Assembly: GCF_045679555.1 (NCBI RefSeq)
Contig: NC_092087.1
Location: 89,054,966-89,118,965, forward strand
From: Salvelinus alpinus
Taxonomy: Eukaryota > Chordata > Actinopteri > Salmoniformes > Salmonidae
Direction of reading: 5' to 3'
Length of the DNA stretch: 64,000 bases
Within the stretch, counting starts at the first letter, position 1. Each line of letters starts with the position of its first letter. Position numbers and translations under genes: made by a program. This document shows, piece after piece, positions 10,869 to 23,694 of this stretch. The notes under the pieces were generated by a model, which saw nothing but the letters and a program-made list of their open reading frames with translations, was not told the origin of the DNA and did no database searches.

Positions 10869-11429
10869 AACACACACACACACACACACACATAGACCAT
10901 CTGTATTGAAGGCCCATGGAGTCTGTATCAAAGTCTAGAGAGCTGGTTGTTATGGATGTAGAAAGTTAAAACACACATCCTACACAGTATAGATGTCAAC
11001 CCTACTCCCTATTAGTCTGGTCCTGAAGGGCTCTCAGCTAAATCAACTGTGTCACACACACATTTTAAATAGTTTATTTGAATCACCAATCAAATTGAAC
11101 TTTTCAAAGGTCCCTGAATGCATGGCACTCTCCAAACAGCTATGCTGCCCACAACAGCTGAAACTAAGCAATACCTAGCCAATTGTTTTTCCCTAGTTTT
11201 TGTCAGGCCAGCAAATTGGAGGCCACGCACTGCAAGCCTGTGAGAGTGGCCGAGACGGACAAATATCAGCTCCACCAGCTAGCACCTCCACCCAGGCTGT
11301 CCAAGCACCACGAGGGGCTGGTATTTAAGCAGATTCTCAGTAAAGACCTGCTCTATGTAGTAGTTAAATGAGCAGCCCACTTCCACAATGAGCACCTCCC
11401 CCTGGCCTCTCCCCACAACAACAATATCT

Positions 11430-13908
11430 GGTGTATTGTTACAGTGAAACGCTTACTTACAAGCCACTAACTAACAATGTAGTTATAAGAAAAATACAAC
11501 AAAAAAATTAATAAATAAAAGTAACAAATAATTAAGAGCAGCAATAAAATAACAATAGTGAGGCTATATACAGGGGGTAAAGGTACAGGGTCAATGTGCG
11601 GGGGCACCGGTTAGTTGAGGTAATTGAGGTAATATATACTTGTAGGTAGAGTTATTAAAGTGACTTATAAATAGATAATAACAGAGAGTACTGTAGCAGC
11701 AGAGTAAAAAGAGGGGGGGGGGGGGCAATGCAAATAGTCTGGGTAGCCATTTGATTAGCTGTTCAGGATTCTTATGGGTTGGGGTAGAAGCTGTTAAGCA
11801 GTCTTTTGGACCTACACTTGGTGCTCCGGGTACCGCTTGCCGTGCGGTAATGGAGAGAACAGTCTATGACTATGATGGCTGGAGACGTTTTTAGGGCCTT
11901 CCTCTGACACCGCCTGGTATAGAGGTCCTGGATGGCAGGAAGCATGGCCACAGTGATGTACTGGGCCGTTCTCACTACCCTCTGTAGTGCCTTGTGTTCG
12001 GAAGCCGAGCAGTTGCCATACCAGGCAGTGATGCAACCAGTCAGGATGCTCTCGATGGTGCAGCTGTAGAACCTTTTGAGGATCTGAGAACCCATGCCAA
12101 ATATTTTCAGTCTCTTGAGGGGGAATGGGTTTTGTCGTGCCCTCTTCACGACTGTCTTGGTGTGCTTGGATCATGTTAGTTTGTTGGTGATGTAGACACC
12201 AAGGAACTTGAAGCTGTGTTGCCAGTTGGTCAGCGCATGCTAGGAGTACACGTCCTCGTGATCCATCTGGCCTTGTGAATGTTGACCTGTTTAAAGGTCA
12301 TATATCGGCTGTGGAGAGCGTGATCACACAGTCGTCCAGAACAGCTGATGCTCTCATACATGTTTCAGTGTTACTAGCTTCGAATCGAGCATAGAAGTAA
12401 TTTAGCTCGTCTGGTAGGCTCTTGTAATTTAGCTCGGCTGGTAGGCTCACCGGGTAACTCTCGGCTGTGCTTCACTTTGTAGTCTGTAATAGTTTGCAAG
12501 CCCTGCCACATCCGACGAGTGTCGGAGCCTGTGTAGTACAATTCTATCTTAGTCCTGTATTGACTTCTTTTCTGTTTGATGGTTCGTCGGAGGGCATAGC
12601 GGAATTTCTTATAAGCTTCCCGCTCCTTGAAAGCGGCATTTATAGCCTTTAGCTCAGTGCGGATGTTACCTGTAATACAATGCTGCTGGTTGGGGTATGT
12701 ACGTACAGTCACTGTGGGGACAACATCATCAATGCACTTATTGATAAAGCCAGTGACGACTGTGATGTACTCCTCAATGCCATCAGAAGAATCCCGGAAC
12801 ATTTTCCAGTCTGTGCTAGCAAAACAGTCCTGTAGCTTGGTATCTGCTTCATCTGACCACTTTTATATTGACTGAGTCACTGGTGCTTCCTGCTTTCATT
12901 TTTGCTTTTAAGCAGGAATCAGGGGGATAGAATTATGGTCAGATTTGCCAAATGGAGGGCGAGGTAGAGCTGTGTACGCGTTTCTGTGTGTGGAGTAAAG
13001 GTGCTCCAGAGTTTTTTTCCTCTCTGGTTGCACATTTAACCTCTTCCCTCTGGTTGCACATTTAACATGCTGGTGGAAATGAGGTAAAACAGATTTAAGT
13101 TACCCTGCATTAAAGTCCCTGGCAACTAGGAGCGCCGCCTCTGGATGAGAGTTTTGCTGTTTGCTCATGGCGGTATACAGCTCATTGAGTGTGGTCTTAG
13201 TGCCAGCATCGGTCTGTGGTGGTATGTAGACAGATACGAAAAATTAAGACGAAAACTCTCTAGGTAGATAGTGTGGACTACAGCTTATCATTAGATACTC
13301 TACCTCAGGCGGGCAAAACCTTGATACTTCCTTAGATATCGTGCACCAGCTGTTGTTTACAAATATACATAGACCGCCACCCCTTGTCATACCAGAGGCT
13401 GCTGTTCTATCCTGCCGATACAGTGTATTACCCAGCAGCTGTGTTATTCATGTCGTCGTTCAGCCACGACTCGGTGAAACATAAGATATTACAGTTTTGA
13501 ATGTCCCGTTGGTAGGATATATGTGATTTTAGTTTGTCCAATTTATTATCCAATGATTGTACGTCGGCCAATAGTACAGATGGCAACGGCACATTAACCA
13601 CTCGTCACAAGGCACCCCGATCTTCTTCCTCAAAATCTTTTCCGTCTCTTTCTCCTGCGAATGACGGGGATGAGGGCCTGTTCGGGTGTCTGGAGTAAAT
13701 CCCTCTCGTCCAACTCATTAAAGAGAAATTCTTCATTAAGTTCAAGGTGAGTAATCGCTGTCCTGATTTCCAGAAGTTATTTTCGGTCATAAGAGACGGT
13801 AGCAGCAACATTATGTACAAAATAAGTTACAAACAACAAGAAAAAACTAACAAAACAGCACAGTTGGTTAAGAGTCCATAAAACGGCAGCCATCTTCTCC
13901 GGCGCTAA
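11430..13908 (-). mobile_element. Degraded non-LTR retrotransposon (L2/Rex-like LINE), RT core missing
   Basis: Two conserved pieces read on the minus strand. About 12802-12374 encodes a linker typical of these LINEs (RTYPNQQ, RRMWQGLQTITDYK). About 12174-11772 encodes the RT C-terminus (RLKIFGMG, TGCITAWYGNCS, LQRVVRTAQYI, LLNSFYP). Only about 200 bp separate them, so the catalytic RT region is deleted. Frames are broken by shifts. The 5' part (12900-13900) has no intact endonuclease frame. It sits in the long 5' intron of gene A. Confidence 0.75.
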
Positions 13909-14200
13909 CAAGGTGACCCTTTACACAAGAATGTTTATGGTGAGGCTACTCAATACTGCCCCTGCAGCCCAAAGAGGTTAAGAGCCCATAAAACGGCAGC
14001 CATCTTCTCCGGTGCTAACAAGGTGACCCTTTACACAAGAATGTTTATGCATGTGTGCTGTTGGTGAGACTACTTGTCTCACCTCGCTGGCTATCAGGTC
14101 AACAAGGTGACCCTTTACACAAGAATGTTTATGCATGTGTGCTGTCGGTGAGACTACTTGTCTCACCTAGCTGGCTATCAGGTCAACAAGGCGGTCATGT
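13905..14200. repeat. Partial tandem duplications beside the LINE
   Basis: The segment AAGGTGACCCTTTACACAAG occurs three times (about 13910, 14021, 14104), the last two within units of about 84 bp ending in GGCTATCAGGTCAACAAGG. Gene B's flank has a single copy near 31934. Confidence 0.75.
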
Positions 14201-14401
14201 CTAGCAATGTACAAATCCCCCACTATGTAGATCAACACTCCTACACTGAGACACTTCATGAATACTGACCCTGATGTAACAACCAAAACACAGATCAAAA
14301 CATAACAAGAAGTAAATGATACATTACCCTCAAGAATATGACTTACGCCTAAAAACAAATATCCCAAAACTATATTTCAAGACATTGTCAAGAGTACTTA
14401 C

Positions 14402-14600
14402 AGAGTGAAGTGAAGGGGAGAGGTCTTGTACAGTGAGTCAACTTACTGGTAGTGAGTGGCAACTGCTAGTAAGTGTCAGTTCTGTGGTTGATACATATTT
14501 AAAGTAGAACACAAGTAGCTGACGCAGAACTTCCTTTCCTTCCTCTTTAAGTCATTAACATGCATGAGGACCAGAACATCATAAGGGGAAGTTATATATC
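14402..14600 (-). promoter_or_regulatory. Gene A proximal promoter and 5'UTR exon
   Basis: A predicted non-coding exon (about 14475-14402) ends at donor GTAAGTAC and would splice to acceptor 9825. Upstream are a TATA-like TTTAAATATG (about 14500), RUNX-like TGTGGTT on the plus strand (14483-14489) and ETS/PU.1-like ACTTCCT and TTCCTCTT (14529-14547). The block recurs upstream of B and C. Start site and factors are inferred. Confidence 0.55.
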
Positions 14601-14904
14601 AAAAGAAAATATACAACAGACTGCATATCTAGTTGTAATTTTTCATTTGAGGAGTGGGTTTTACATTTTTTAAATGTGGCCGTTTCCAATGTATTCTATT
14701 GACGAAATACAGAATCATGTTTACTATAGCCTACTATATTGAATGTTTATAATATCTTAGAATGTGTTGCCTTGTCCCTCAGTTCTACATGGAACAGGTC
14801 AAAGTTCCATTTACATTTGGTCAGTTCCATGATGTCATTCATTATATTCTACAAACACATTCAATTTACACTCCTCATCAGCTGCATCAAAGTGGTACTG
14901 AAGG

Positions 14905-15375
14905 TTCCAGTGTTCTAGACTAGAGCTCCGCCTACTGGCATCTCAACATTACTGCAGTGTTCTAGACTAGAGCTCTCCCTACTGGCATCTCAACATTACT
15001 GCACCATCCTAATAATAATGTCAAAAAATAGTTGCATTTGTTTATTTGAGGAGTGGGCCTACATTTTATAAACAGGTTAAATATGACCCGTTCCCATCAC
15101 TCATCATCAGCTGCATCAAAGTGGTACTGAAGGTTCCAGGGTTCTAGACGAGAGCTCCACCTACTGGCATCTCAACATTACTGCAGTGTTCTAGACTAGA
15201 GCTCTGCCTACTGGCATCTCAACATTACTGCAGTGTTCTAGACTAGAGTTCTCCCTACTGGCATCTCAACATTACTGCAGTGTTCTAGACTAGAGGTCTC
15301 CCTACTGGCATCTCAACATTACTGCAGTGTTCTAGACTAGAGCTCTCCCTACTGGCATCTCAACATTACTGCAGC
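14905..15375. repeat. 47-bp minisatellite, gene A flank
   Basis: Units contain GTTCTAGACTAGAGCTC then CTGGCATCTCAACATTACTG. About two copies, a 110-bp interruption, then about five more. Homologous arrays lie in the flanks of B, C and D. Confidence 0.92.
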
Positions 15376-15584
15376 CTCCAGTCCTGATGTCCTTATTCAT
15401 TTGTGCAGTAATATGAATAGAATGAATGGATACTGTTCCATTAATTCCAGCCATTCCTCCTATAGCTCTGCCCACCAGCCTCTGTTGTACAGTACTAGTA
15501 GTATCTTAATCTATCAGAGGCATCAATGAACATCACCATAGCCTGCTGTATTGACTGTGTAGTGTGTTGTAGTCTGCTGTCCAT

Positions 15585-15727
15585 AAATAATGCCATTTAG
15601 CAGATGCCTTTATCCAAAGCGACTTACAGTTAGTTATATGTGCATATATTTTACGTATGGGTGGTCCAGGGAACAAAACCCATCACGTTGCAGGTGCCAT
15701 GCTCTACCAACTGAGCTACAGAGGACC
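15585..15727 (-). mobile_element. tRNA-derived SINE
   Basis: On the minus strand, GTAGCTCAGTTGGTAGAGC matches a tRNA A box and GGGTTTTGTTCC a worn B box. The 3' tail carries the salmonid motif GTCGCTTTGGATAAAGGCAT. Orthologous copies at 45713 and 57465 show it predates the segmental duplication. Confidence 0.8.
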
Positions 15728-15854
15728 ATATTCTATAAAGTCTAATGTGCATATTTAGATTTCTGATATGATTCAGGAGGCCTGTCAGAGGACAAACAGG
15801 AAAGTAGAACAGGAAAGTGATTGTGTTTATCTAAACCAACGAACCCACAACACT

Positions 15855-16170
15855 GTGTCTCATGTTAATACTACTCCTAAACACAACCCACCGTCACTGT
15901 CTCATGTTAATACTACTCCTAAACACAACCCACCATCACTGTGTCTCATGTTAATACTACTCCTAAACACAACCCACCATCACTGTGTCTCATGTTAATA
16001 CTACTCCTAAACACAACCCACCATCACTGTGTCTCATGTTAATACTACTCCTAAACACAACCCACCATCACTGTGTCTCATGTTAATACTACTCCTAAAC
16101 ACAACCCACCATCACTGTGTCTCATGTTAATACTACTCCTAAACACAACCCAACATCACCGTGTCTCATG
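15855..16170. repeat. 44-bp minisatellite, gene A flank
   Basis: About seven units of CTCATGTTAATACTACTCCT followed by AAACACAACCCACCATCACT. The last unit's TTAA was the target of the piggyBac-like insertion that follows. Confidence 0.92.
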
Positions 16171-16174
16171 TTAA

Positions 16175-18059
16175 CCTCTTATGGCTGCAAGGGAAATTAT
16201 TGAGTAGCCAGAAAAAAGGTGCCCATTTCAAACGGCCTCGTACTCAATTCTTGCTCGTACAATATGCATATTATTTATTACCTTTGGATATAAAACACCT
16301 TCTAGTTTCTAAAACAGGTTTAATTATTTCTCTAAGTGAAACATAACTCTTTTTACAGCCCATTTTCTGGAAAAAGTGAATTTTCCAAGAAGCTATGTCT
16401 CTCTTCAAGATACTCTCTATAAAAGGCCTTGGCACTTGGGACTGTACAAACACGTCACACATCTTCCCCTGGTTGTCATGCGGAAGTGAGAGAAAAAAGG
16501 ACTTGATTATCTCTGTCAGGGACTGAAAGGAACCTCTTTGAGTGATAAGTGCGCACTTTATAATTTTTTCTGGGCGCGAAGTAGGAACTGGACCGCGCTC
16601 CTGGAAAACACTCGTTATAGGTGAATATGACCTCCAGCTTCGATTTTCTTTGATACATGTCACAAAATCATCCTAAAGTATGTTTTTTCAATATACTTTA
16701 ATTATATTATTGAAATTTATTCTGGACTTTAGACGTGATGCGACGCAAGAATTTTGTCAAGACGGAGAGGTTAGCATGGCATGGCCAGTGTGTCATGCTA
16801 ATTCAACAGGGACATCGTTCGTTCTAGGTCCAAATGAACACGGTTCTGAACAAAGGACCCTTTGGAGAACATTCTGATGGAAAATCAACAAAGATAAGGA
16901 CCCAATTTGGGATGCTTTTTCATATATCTGTCGAACTGTGCTATCGCTAGCGTTTGACTAGAATCAATGCTGCTGTGTGCTAGCTATTGTAGTAAGCTAA
17001 TATAACGATATATTGTGTTTTCGCTGTAAAACACTTCAGAAATCGGAAATATTGTCTGTATTCACAAGATCTTTCTCTTTCATTAGCTATCCACCATATA
17101 TTTTTCTGAAATCTTTTCTGATGTGAAATTAGAAGTAGACGTTGGTGTCTGTTTTCTCTGGCTACTGCCGTGCGATTTCTTACTGTAGCTATGATGGTAG
17201 CAGTAATGTAAAACTGATTTATAGCTAAAATATGCATTTTTTTTGAACAAAACATAGATTTATTGTGTAACATGTTATAGGACTGTCATCTGAGGGAGTT
17301 TTTTCTAGGTTATTTAGGTTAGTTCTAGGTTAGTTAGGTTGGCTTTGCATGCTAGCTGCATGCTAGCTGCATGCTACCGGTGCTGTGAAAAATATGTCTC
17401 TCTTTTTGTATTTGGTGGTGAGCTAACATGAATATATGTGGTGTTTTCGCTGTAAAACATTTAAAGAATCTGAAATATTGTCTGTATTCACAAGATCTTT
17501 CTCTTTCATTAGCTATCCACCATATATTTCTCTGAAATGTTTTCTGAAGTGTAATAAGGTAGTTGACGTTGGTGTCTGTATTTTCTCTGGCTACTCCCGT
17601 GCGATTTCTTACTGTAACTATGATGGTAGCAGTAATGTAAAACTGATTTATAGCTAAAATATGCATTTTTTTTGAACAAAACATAGATTTATTGTGTAAC
17701 ATGTTATAGGACTGTCATCTGAGGTAGTTTTTTCTAGGTTATTTAGGTTGGTTCTAGGTTAGTTAGGTTGGCTTGTGCATGCTAAATGCAGCCTACTTGT
17801 GCTGTGAAAAATGTCTTTCTGTCTTTTTTTATTTGGTGGTGACCTAACATAAATATATGTGGTGTTTTCTCTGTAAAACATTTAAAAAATCGGACATGTT
17901 GGCTGGATTGACAAGATGTTTATCTTTCAAATGCTGTATTGGACTTGTTAATGTGTGAAAGTTAAATATTTTACAAAAATAGATTTTGAATTTCGCGCTC
18001 TGCACTTGGACAGGCTGTTGTCATATTGATCCCGATGTCGGGCTTGCAGCCTGAAGAAG
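16175..18059 (+). mobile_element. piggyBac-like non-autonomous element, copy 1 (TTAA target)
   Basis: Flanked by TTAA on both sides (16171-16174, 18060-18063). Imperfect terminal inverted repeats CCTCTTATGGCTGCA and GCAGCCTGAAGAAG. 1885 bp, no transposase frame. It is longer than copy 2 because a segment of about 390 bp is duplicated (about 16985-17370 and 17376-17765), with a partial third copy. Confidence 0.82.
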
Positions 18060-18388
18060 TTAATACTACTCCTAAAGCTCTTATGAAGCATCCACCCATC
18101 CACTATTACTCTCACTCTTTCTTTAGGCCATTTTCAAACAAGTCTCCACAACAATCTATTGCTCTCAGAGTCCTTAAAATAGCCTGCAAAAGTATTATAT
18201 TTGAAACCCCATGTACAATACTGTATCAGATTAATATGCAGAAATGCATCTACAGAGTATACTGTACATAACAGAAGACCATACAACATACATTCCAATA
18301 GCATCGCCATGCACATAACAGGATACAGAAGTTCATGTTTACAAACAAATTATAAAAGATACATATTTTAATTTATCGTCAAGCATAC

Positions 18389-18480
18389 TTACAGAGTGAA
18401 GGGTAGACGTGTTGTAAGTTAACTTACTGTCAGTCTAAATAAACACACTGAGTGTGTAGTTTGAGTTCTGTGGTTGATAA
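18389..18480 (-). promoter_or_regulatory. Gene A distal promoter / 5'UTR exon copy
   Basis: A second version of the block: donor (minus strand of ATACTTACAGAGTGAAGGG), the TTGACTCAC-like exon worn to GTTAACTTAC, and RUNX-like TGTGGTT (18469-18475). It matches the distal promoter of D at 59291. No ETS-rich stretch is seen. Confidence 0.4.
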
Positions 18481-18567
18481 AACTTTGAATGAGTCAGTGT
18501 CCATAGAGTTTAATAGAGGGCGTATTTGTTTCAAATCCTGTTTTAGCATGGCTAATGCCATTGAATA

Positions 18568-18992
18568 CAGTAATCCCTCGTTTATCGCGGGGGTTACGTT
18601 CCGAAAATGACCCGCGATAAGTGAAATCCGCGAAATAGAAAACTTTTTTTTTTTTTTACAATTAGCAACTATTACATGTATACAAATACAGTGACTCACG
18701 TGTAGGCCGTTTCGTCGACATTATGGGTTTAGGAGATGTTCGAAATTACAAGATAATTTGGCCAACTTAATGTAAATTTGCCAAGCTGTTTTATGTACGT
18801 ACACATAACTGCACGAGACGACAAAATGATAGCACAATTCGTAGCATGTTTTGATACAAGAAGCGGGAGTGAGTTTTTAGCGAATCAGAATGCAGAGCAC
18901 AATGCACCAAAAAAAAAAAAAAAATGCATTATGAAAATCCGCGAAATAGCGAATCCGCGATAAGTGAACCGCGAAGTGGCGAGGGATCACTG
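18568..18992 (-). mobile_element. pogo/Tigger-like MITE
   Basis: Termini CAGTAATCCCTCGTTTATCG and CGAGGGATCACTG are long inverted repeats rich in CGCGATAA and CGCGAAAT motifs, with TA duplicated at the ends. 425 bp, non-coding. Internally shared with the longer copy at 61241 but in opposite orientation. Confidence 0.85.
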
Positions 18993-19057
18993 TACACCGT
19001 TTCAGTTGGTTTGCCAACTGTCATTAAACTTAAGGAAGTTGAAGAAGAAGACATTAA

Positions 19058-20513
19058 CCTGTTATGGCTGCAGCCCGACGCCGGTACACCTATGACAACA
19101 TCCAGCTCAAGTGCAGGGCGCGAAATTCAAAATCTATTTTTTTTTTTAATATTTAACTTTCACACATTAACAAGTCCAATACAGCATTTGAAAGATAAAA
19201 CATCTTGTCAATCCAGCCAACATGTCAGATTTTTTAAATGTTTTACAGAGAAAACACCACATATTTATGTTAGCTCACCACCAAATAAAAAAGACAGACA
19301 GACATTTTTCACAGCACAAGTAGGATGCAAGTAGCATGCACAAGCCAACCTAACTAACCTAGAACCAACCTTAAATAACCTAGAAAAAACTACCTCAGAT
19401 GACAGTCCTATAACATGTTACACAATAAATCTATGTTTTTTTCAAAAAATGTGCATATTTTAGCTATAAATCAGTTTTACATTACTGCTACCATCATAGC
19501 TACAGTCAGAAATCGCACGGGAGTAGCCAGAGAAAATACAGACACCAACGTCAACTACTAATTACACATCATAAAACATTTCAGAAAAATATATGGTGGA
19601 TAGCTAATGAAAGACACAGATCTTGTGAATAGAGCCAATATTTCCGATTTTTGAAGTGTTTTACAGCGAAAACACAATATATCGTTATATTAGCTTACTA
19701 CAATAGCTAGCACACAGCAGCATTGATTCTAGTCAAACGGGAGCGATAGCACAGTTCGACAGATATATGAAAAAGCATCCCAAATTGGGTCCTTATCTTT
19801 GTTGATCTTCCATCAGAATGTTCTCCAAGGGGTCCTTTGTTCAGAACCGTCTTTATTTGGATCCAGAACGAACGATTTCCCTCTTGAATTAGCAAGCACA
19901 CTGGCCGTGCGACGCTAACCTCTCCGTCTTGACAAAATTCTTGCGTCGCATCACGTCTAAAGTCCAGAATAAATTTCAATAATATAATTAAACTATATTG
20001 AAAAAACATACTTTAGGATGATATTGTGACATGTATCAAATAAAATCGAAGCCGGAGATCATATTCACCTTTAACGAGGGTTTTCCAGGAGCCGAGTCCA
20101 GGTCCTACTTCGCGCCCAGAAAAAAAAATAAAGTGCGCAACTCTCACTCCAAGAGGTTGTGTTCAATCCCAGGACGAGATAATCAAGTCATTTCTGCTCT
20201 CACTTCCGCATGACACCCAGGGGAAGGCGTATGACGTGTTTCTACAGTCCTAAGTGACATGCCCTTTTATAGACAAGCTCTTGAAGAGAGACATCGATTT
20301 TGGAAATCTCACTTCCGGATAGGAAATGGGCTGTAAAAAGAGTTCTGTTCCACTTAGAGAAATAATTCAAACGGTTTTAGAAACTAGAGACTGTTTTCTA
20401 TCCAATAGTAATAATAATATGCATATTGTACGAGCAAAAATTGAGTAAGAGGCCGTTTGAAAATGGGCACATATTTTCCAGTTTTTCAATACGCCCCCTG
20501 CAGCCATAACAAG
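19058..20513 (-). mobile_element. piggyBac-like non-autonomous element, copy 2, opposite orientation
   Basis: Flanked by TTAA (19054-19057, 20514-20517). Nearly perfect terminal inverted repeats CCTGTTATGGCTGCAG and CTGCAGCCATAACAAG. 1456 bp. Its sequence is the reverse complement of copy 1 minus the internal duplication. No transposase frame. Confidence 0.88.
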
Positions 20514-20517
20514 TTAA

Positions 20518-21180
20518 CTTCTTTAAAATCGAAATAGCCCTCAATGGCACTTCCCATTCTGTTACAGAAGCTGTCATGACAAAGATGCATAGATGTACCC
20601 TCTATCCAATTCTATGTTAGGGACCAAGAAGCTTATGCAGAGAGGGCTTCCTTCCTCAGTCACACAGACAGTGTTCGAGAGCATCAAAACTGTGATGTAT
20701 CATGGGTAAATTGTGACTGACTGATCTATAAATAATATTGAGTAGTTATTTATCATGCAAGGTTATTTGTAGATCTCGACTCGCCTATAAAGTCAGCTGC
20801 AATGTTGAACACTCCCACATTTACAAAAATCCCATTCAAGTCACGGGACTGATATTAAGATTTCACATAAGAACATTCTCACATCATGTTCAAATCATCT
20901 GTAAGTGACTTTGTTGAGCTTCACAACGCATTTTTTTTAAACTTTTGAATGATTTCGAAATTATGTGCGAGAAATGCCGCTTATCAGTCACATGACGAAT
21001 GGGATTTGTGCCACGAATGCTAAAACGTTAGCAAGTGGAAACAGTGCCAGGGGAAAATAAACCAAAGCATGGACTGCTGTCACACCATGTTCATAGACTG
21101 CTAAAAGGGTAAGGAAACCAATGTGTCATTTTGTAATTTGGGTGGACCTTCAAGATATTATAACAATATATTACCAAGAG
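20518..21180. other. Unassigned AT-rich spacer
   Basis: No convincing gene, no terminal repeats and no tandem structure seen. Confidence 0.5.
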
Positions 21181-21229
21181 AATAGAGGTGTAAGGTCTAG
21201 CTTTGGTTTGGTGCCATAGCTCTTCAGTC

Positions 21230-21895
21230 CATGTTCTGTGGTGGTTCTCTTCAGTTCATGTTCTGTGATGGTTCTCTTCAGTCCATGTTCTGTGATGGTT
21301 CTCTTTAATCCAGCTTCTGTGGTGGTTCTCTTCAGTCTAGGTTTGGTGGTGGTTCTCTTCTATCCAGGTTCGGTGGTGGTTCTCTTCCCTCCAGGTTCTG
21401 TGGTGGTTCTATCAGTCCAGGTTCTGTGATGGTTCTATCAGTCCAGGTTCTGTGATGGTTCTCTTCAGTCCAGGTTCTGTGATGGTTCTCTTTAGTCCAG
21501 GTTCTGTGGTGGTTCTCTTCAGTCTAGGTTCTGTGGTGGTTCTCTTCTCTCCAGGTTCGGTGGTGGTTCTCTTCCCTCCAGGTTCGGTGGTGGTTCTCTT
21601 CCCTCTAGGTTCTGTGATGGTTCTATTAGTCCAGGTTCTGTGGTGGTTCTCTTCAGTCTAGGTTCTGTGATGGTTCTCTTTAGTCCATGTTCTGTGATGG
21701 TTCTCTTCAGTCTAGGTTCTGTGGTGGTTCTCTTCAGTCTAGGTTCTGTGATGGTTCTCTTCCCTCCAGGTTCTGTGGTGGTTCTATCAGTCCAGGTTCT
21801 GTGGTGGTTCTCTTCCCTCCAGGTTCTGTGGTGGTTCTCTTCAGTCCAGGTTCTGTGGTGGTTCTATCAGTCCAGGTTCTGTGGTGTTTTTTTCC
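21230..21895. repeat. 27-bp minisatellite at the 3' end of the decayed gene
   Basis: About two dozen units of TCTGTGGTGGTTCTCTTCAG TCCAGGT type, some shortened to GGTTCTATCAGTCC. The same unit forms the 3' end of gene D (50755-51040) and begins again at 63960. Confidence 0.9.
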
Positions 21896-21949
21896 CCTGG
21901 ATGGTCTGATACACGGAGGGCTGAGCGTCTCTCTGAAGAGATGTGAACG

Positions 21950-23694
21950 TGTCACTGGGGGAGATTTTCACACTCAGAGAGAGACAGCGACACAGGAAAC
22001 ACAGTATGAGCACTTTACACACTGCTCTATAGCATTCTCTCTCACTTCTACTTTCTGTGTTCATCTCTCTTCTCTGTCTCTGTCTTTCTCTCACTCACCC
22101 ACTTATCCACTCACACAAACAAACACAAAAACTGCATACAAAATAAACACATTAATGAATATGTTATAACATACTTACTGCCAGAGTGTCTGGTCCTCAT
22201 TTTCAGTGGTGTGTGTGTCCCAGTTAGGGTCAGGATGGACACTGTGGAGAGAGAGCTGTGTCAAGGTAACAGTGAAAATAGTAGAAAGAGTAAATAAAAG
22301 CAGTAACTTATCAACAGGAAGTTTGTTGATATCATGACCATCTGTAGAGCATCTATCCAGACCATCCAAATAAAGTGTGACTAAAAAACTATATCACTGT
22401 AAATCCCTTTATCACTTAGTTATCACTCTAAAACACAGATGGAAGAAATCCTATGTTATTCAGATGTAAATACAAACCAAGACAATTTTCCTGAACTACA
22501 TGGAATTCAACAGTTTAGCTTAATTGAATGTAACTGTACCTGTGACAGTCACAGTGACTCCAGGATCACCAGTATATTTCCTTACGGTCTGATCTGTTAT
22601 AAATCTAAACTTGTAAGTAGCTGTGTCACACTCTCTCAGATCTCTGATCGTCAGGGTGTGACCATTCTTCTTGTTGCTACAGTACATCACATGACCAGTG
22701 TAGTCTGGTTTATCACTCAGTCACAGGATTCCCTTCAGCATAATTTTTAGTGAACCAGAAGGTAGTTGTTACTGTACCTCTGGGATATGTGTAAGAGCAG
22801 GACAGCTCCACTGTTGACCCCTTCAAAGTACATACTCTGAGTGATGTACGTAACATCCTGACCCAGTACCACTGCAACACAATCACACATTATAGTGATT
22901 ATACATTACAGACCCATTTCCTCACACTAACAGCATTTGTCCATACCTTGTTGCCGTACTCTACTTGCTGAGTGTGAATGGAAACCACAGAAAGGGCCTA
23001 AGTGTTACTCAGTGAGGTGTAGAAGACAACTATTCCAGAAAAGCAGAAGCCCCTAACAGACGATGTCACTGAACACACCAGAATAACATTTATTATTATT
23101 ATTATTATTATTTTATTTTTTTACCCCCTTTTCTCCCCAATTTTCATGGTATCCAATCGCTAGTAATTACTATCTTGTCTCATCGCTACAACTCCCGTAC
23201 GGGCTCGGGAGAGACGAAGGTCGAAAGCCATGCGTCCTCCGAAGCACAACCCAACCAAGCCGCACTGCTTCTTAACACAGCGCGCCTCCAACCCTGAAGC
23301 CAGCCGCACCAATGTGTCGGAGGAAACACTGTGTACCTGGCCCCCTTGGTTAGCGCGCACTGCGCCCGGCCCGCCACAGGAGTCGCTGGAGCACAATGAG
23401 ACAAGGATATCCCTACCGGCCAAACCCTCCCTAACCCGGACGACGCTATGCCAATTGTGTGTCGCCCCACGGACCTCCCGGTCGCGGCCGGCTGCGACAG
23501 AGCCTGGCCGCGAACCCAGAGACTCTGGTGGCGCAGCTAGCACTGCGATGCAGTGCCCTAGACCACTGCGCCACCCGGGAGGCCCCACCAGAATAACATT
23601 AAGATAACATTACTAAAACAGTTATGAATGAGACCACACCTGCTACAGACCAGAGAAAGACCACCAACACACTTCCTGCTGTTCTCAAGGCCAT
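21950..23694 (-). pseudogene. Decayed D-type CD22-like gene (no C2 or TM exons)
   Basis: Retained: signal-peptide exon (23694-23640), a V-set exon (22871-22540), one tail exon (22241-22179) and a trace of the terminal exon near 21965. The V exon has lost the segment coding YGWSV, has a 2-nt deletion before the LKGST region, and meets TGA-TAA mid-domain. The tail exon is shortened (63 versus 81 nt) and reads DTHT where D has DTYT, losing its tyrosine motifs. No C2 or membrane exon lies between. A SINE sits in intron 1. It still shows TYKFRF in the V frame remnant. Confidence 0.8.
23091..23585 (-). mobile_element. Full-length tRNA-derived SINE
   Basis: The minus-strand head GGGTGGCGCAGTGGTC is an A box and CTCTGGGTTCGCG a B box. 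The 3' end is an (ATT)n/A-rich tail. A 15-bp target duplication CACCAGAATAACATT flanks it (23076-23090, 23586-23600). It lies in intron 1 of the pseudogene. The ORFs across it are SINE shadows. Confidence 0.9.

Noticed and set aside
15585-15727. A tRNA gene
   Set aside because: A and B boxes belong to a SINE; there is no cloverleaf 3' half, and the SINE tail follows.
23160-23607. ORFs of 94-142 aa on both strands
   Set aside because: They lie wholly within the full-length SINE.
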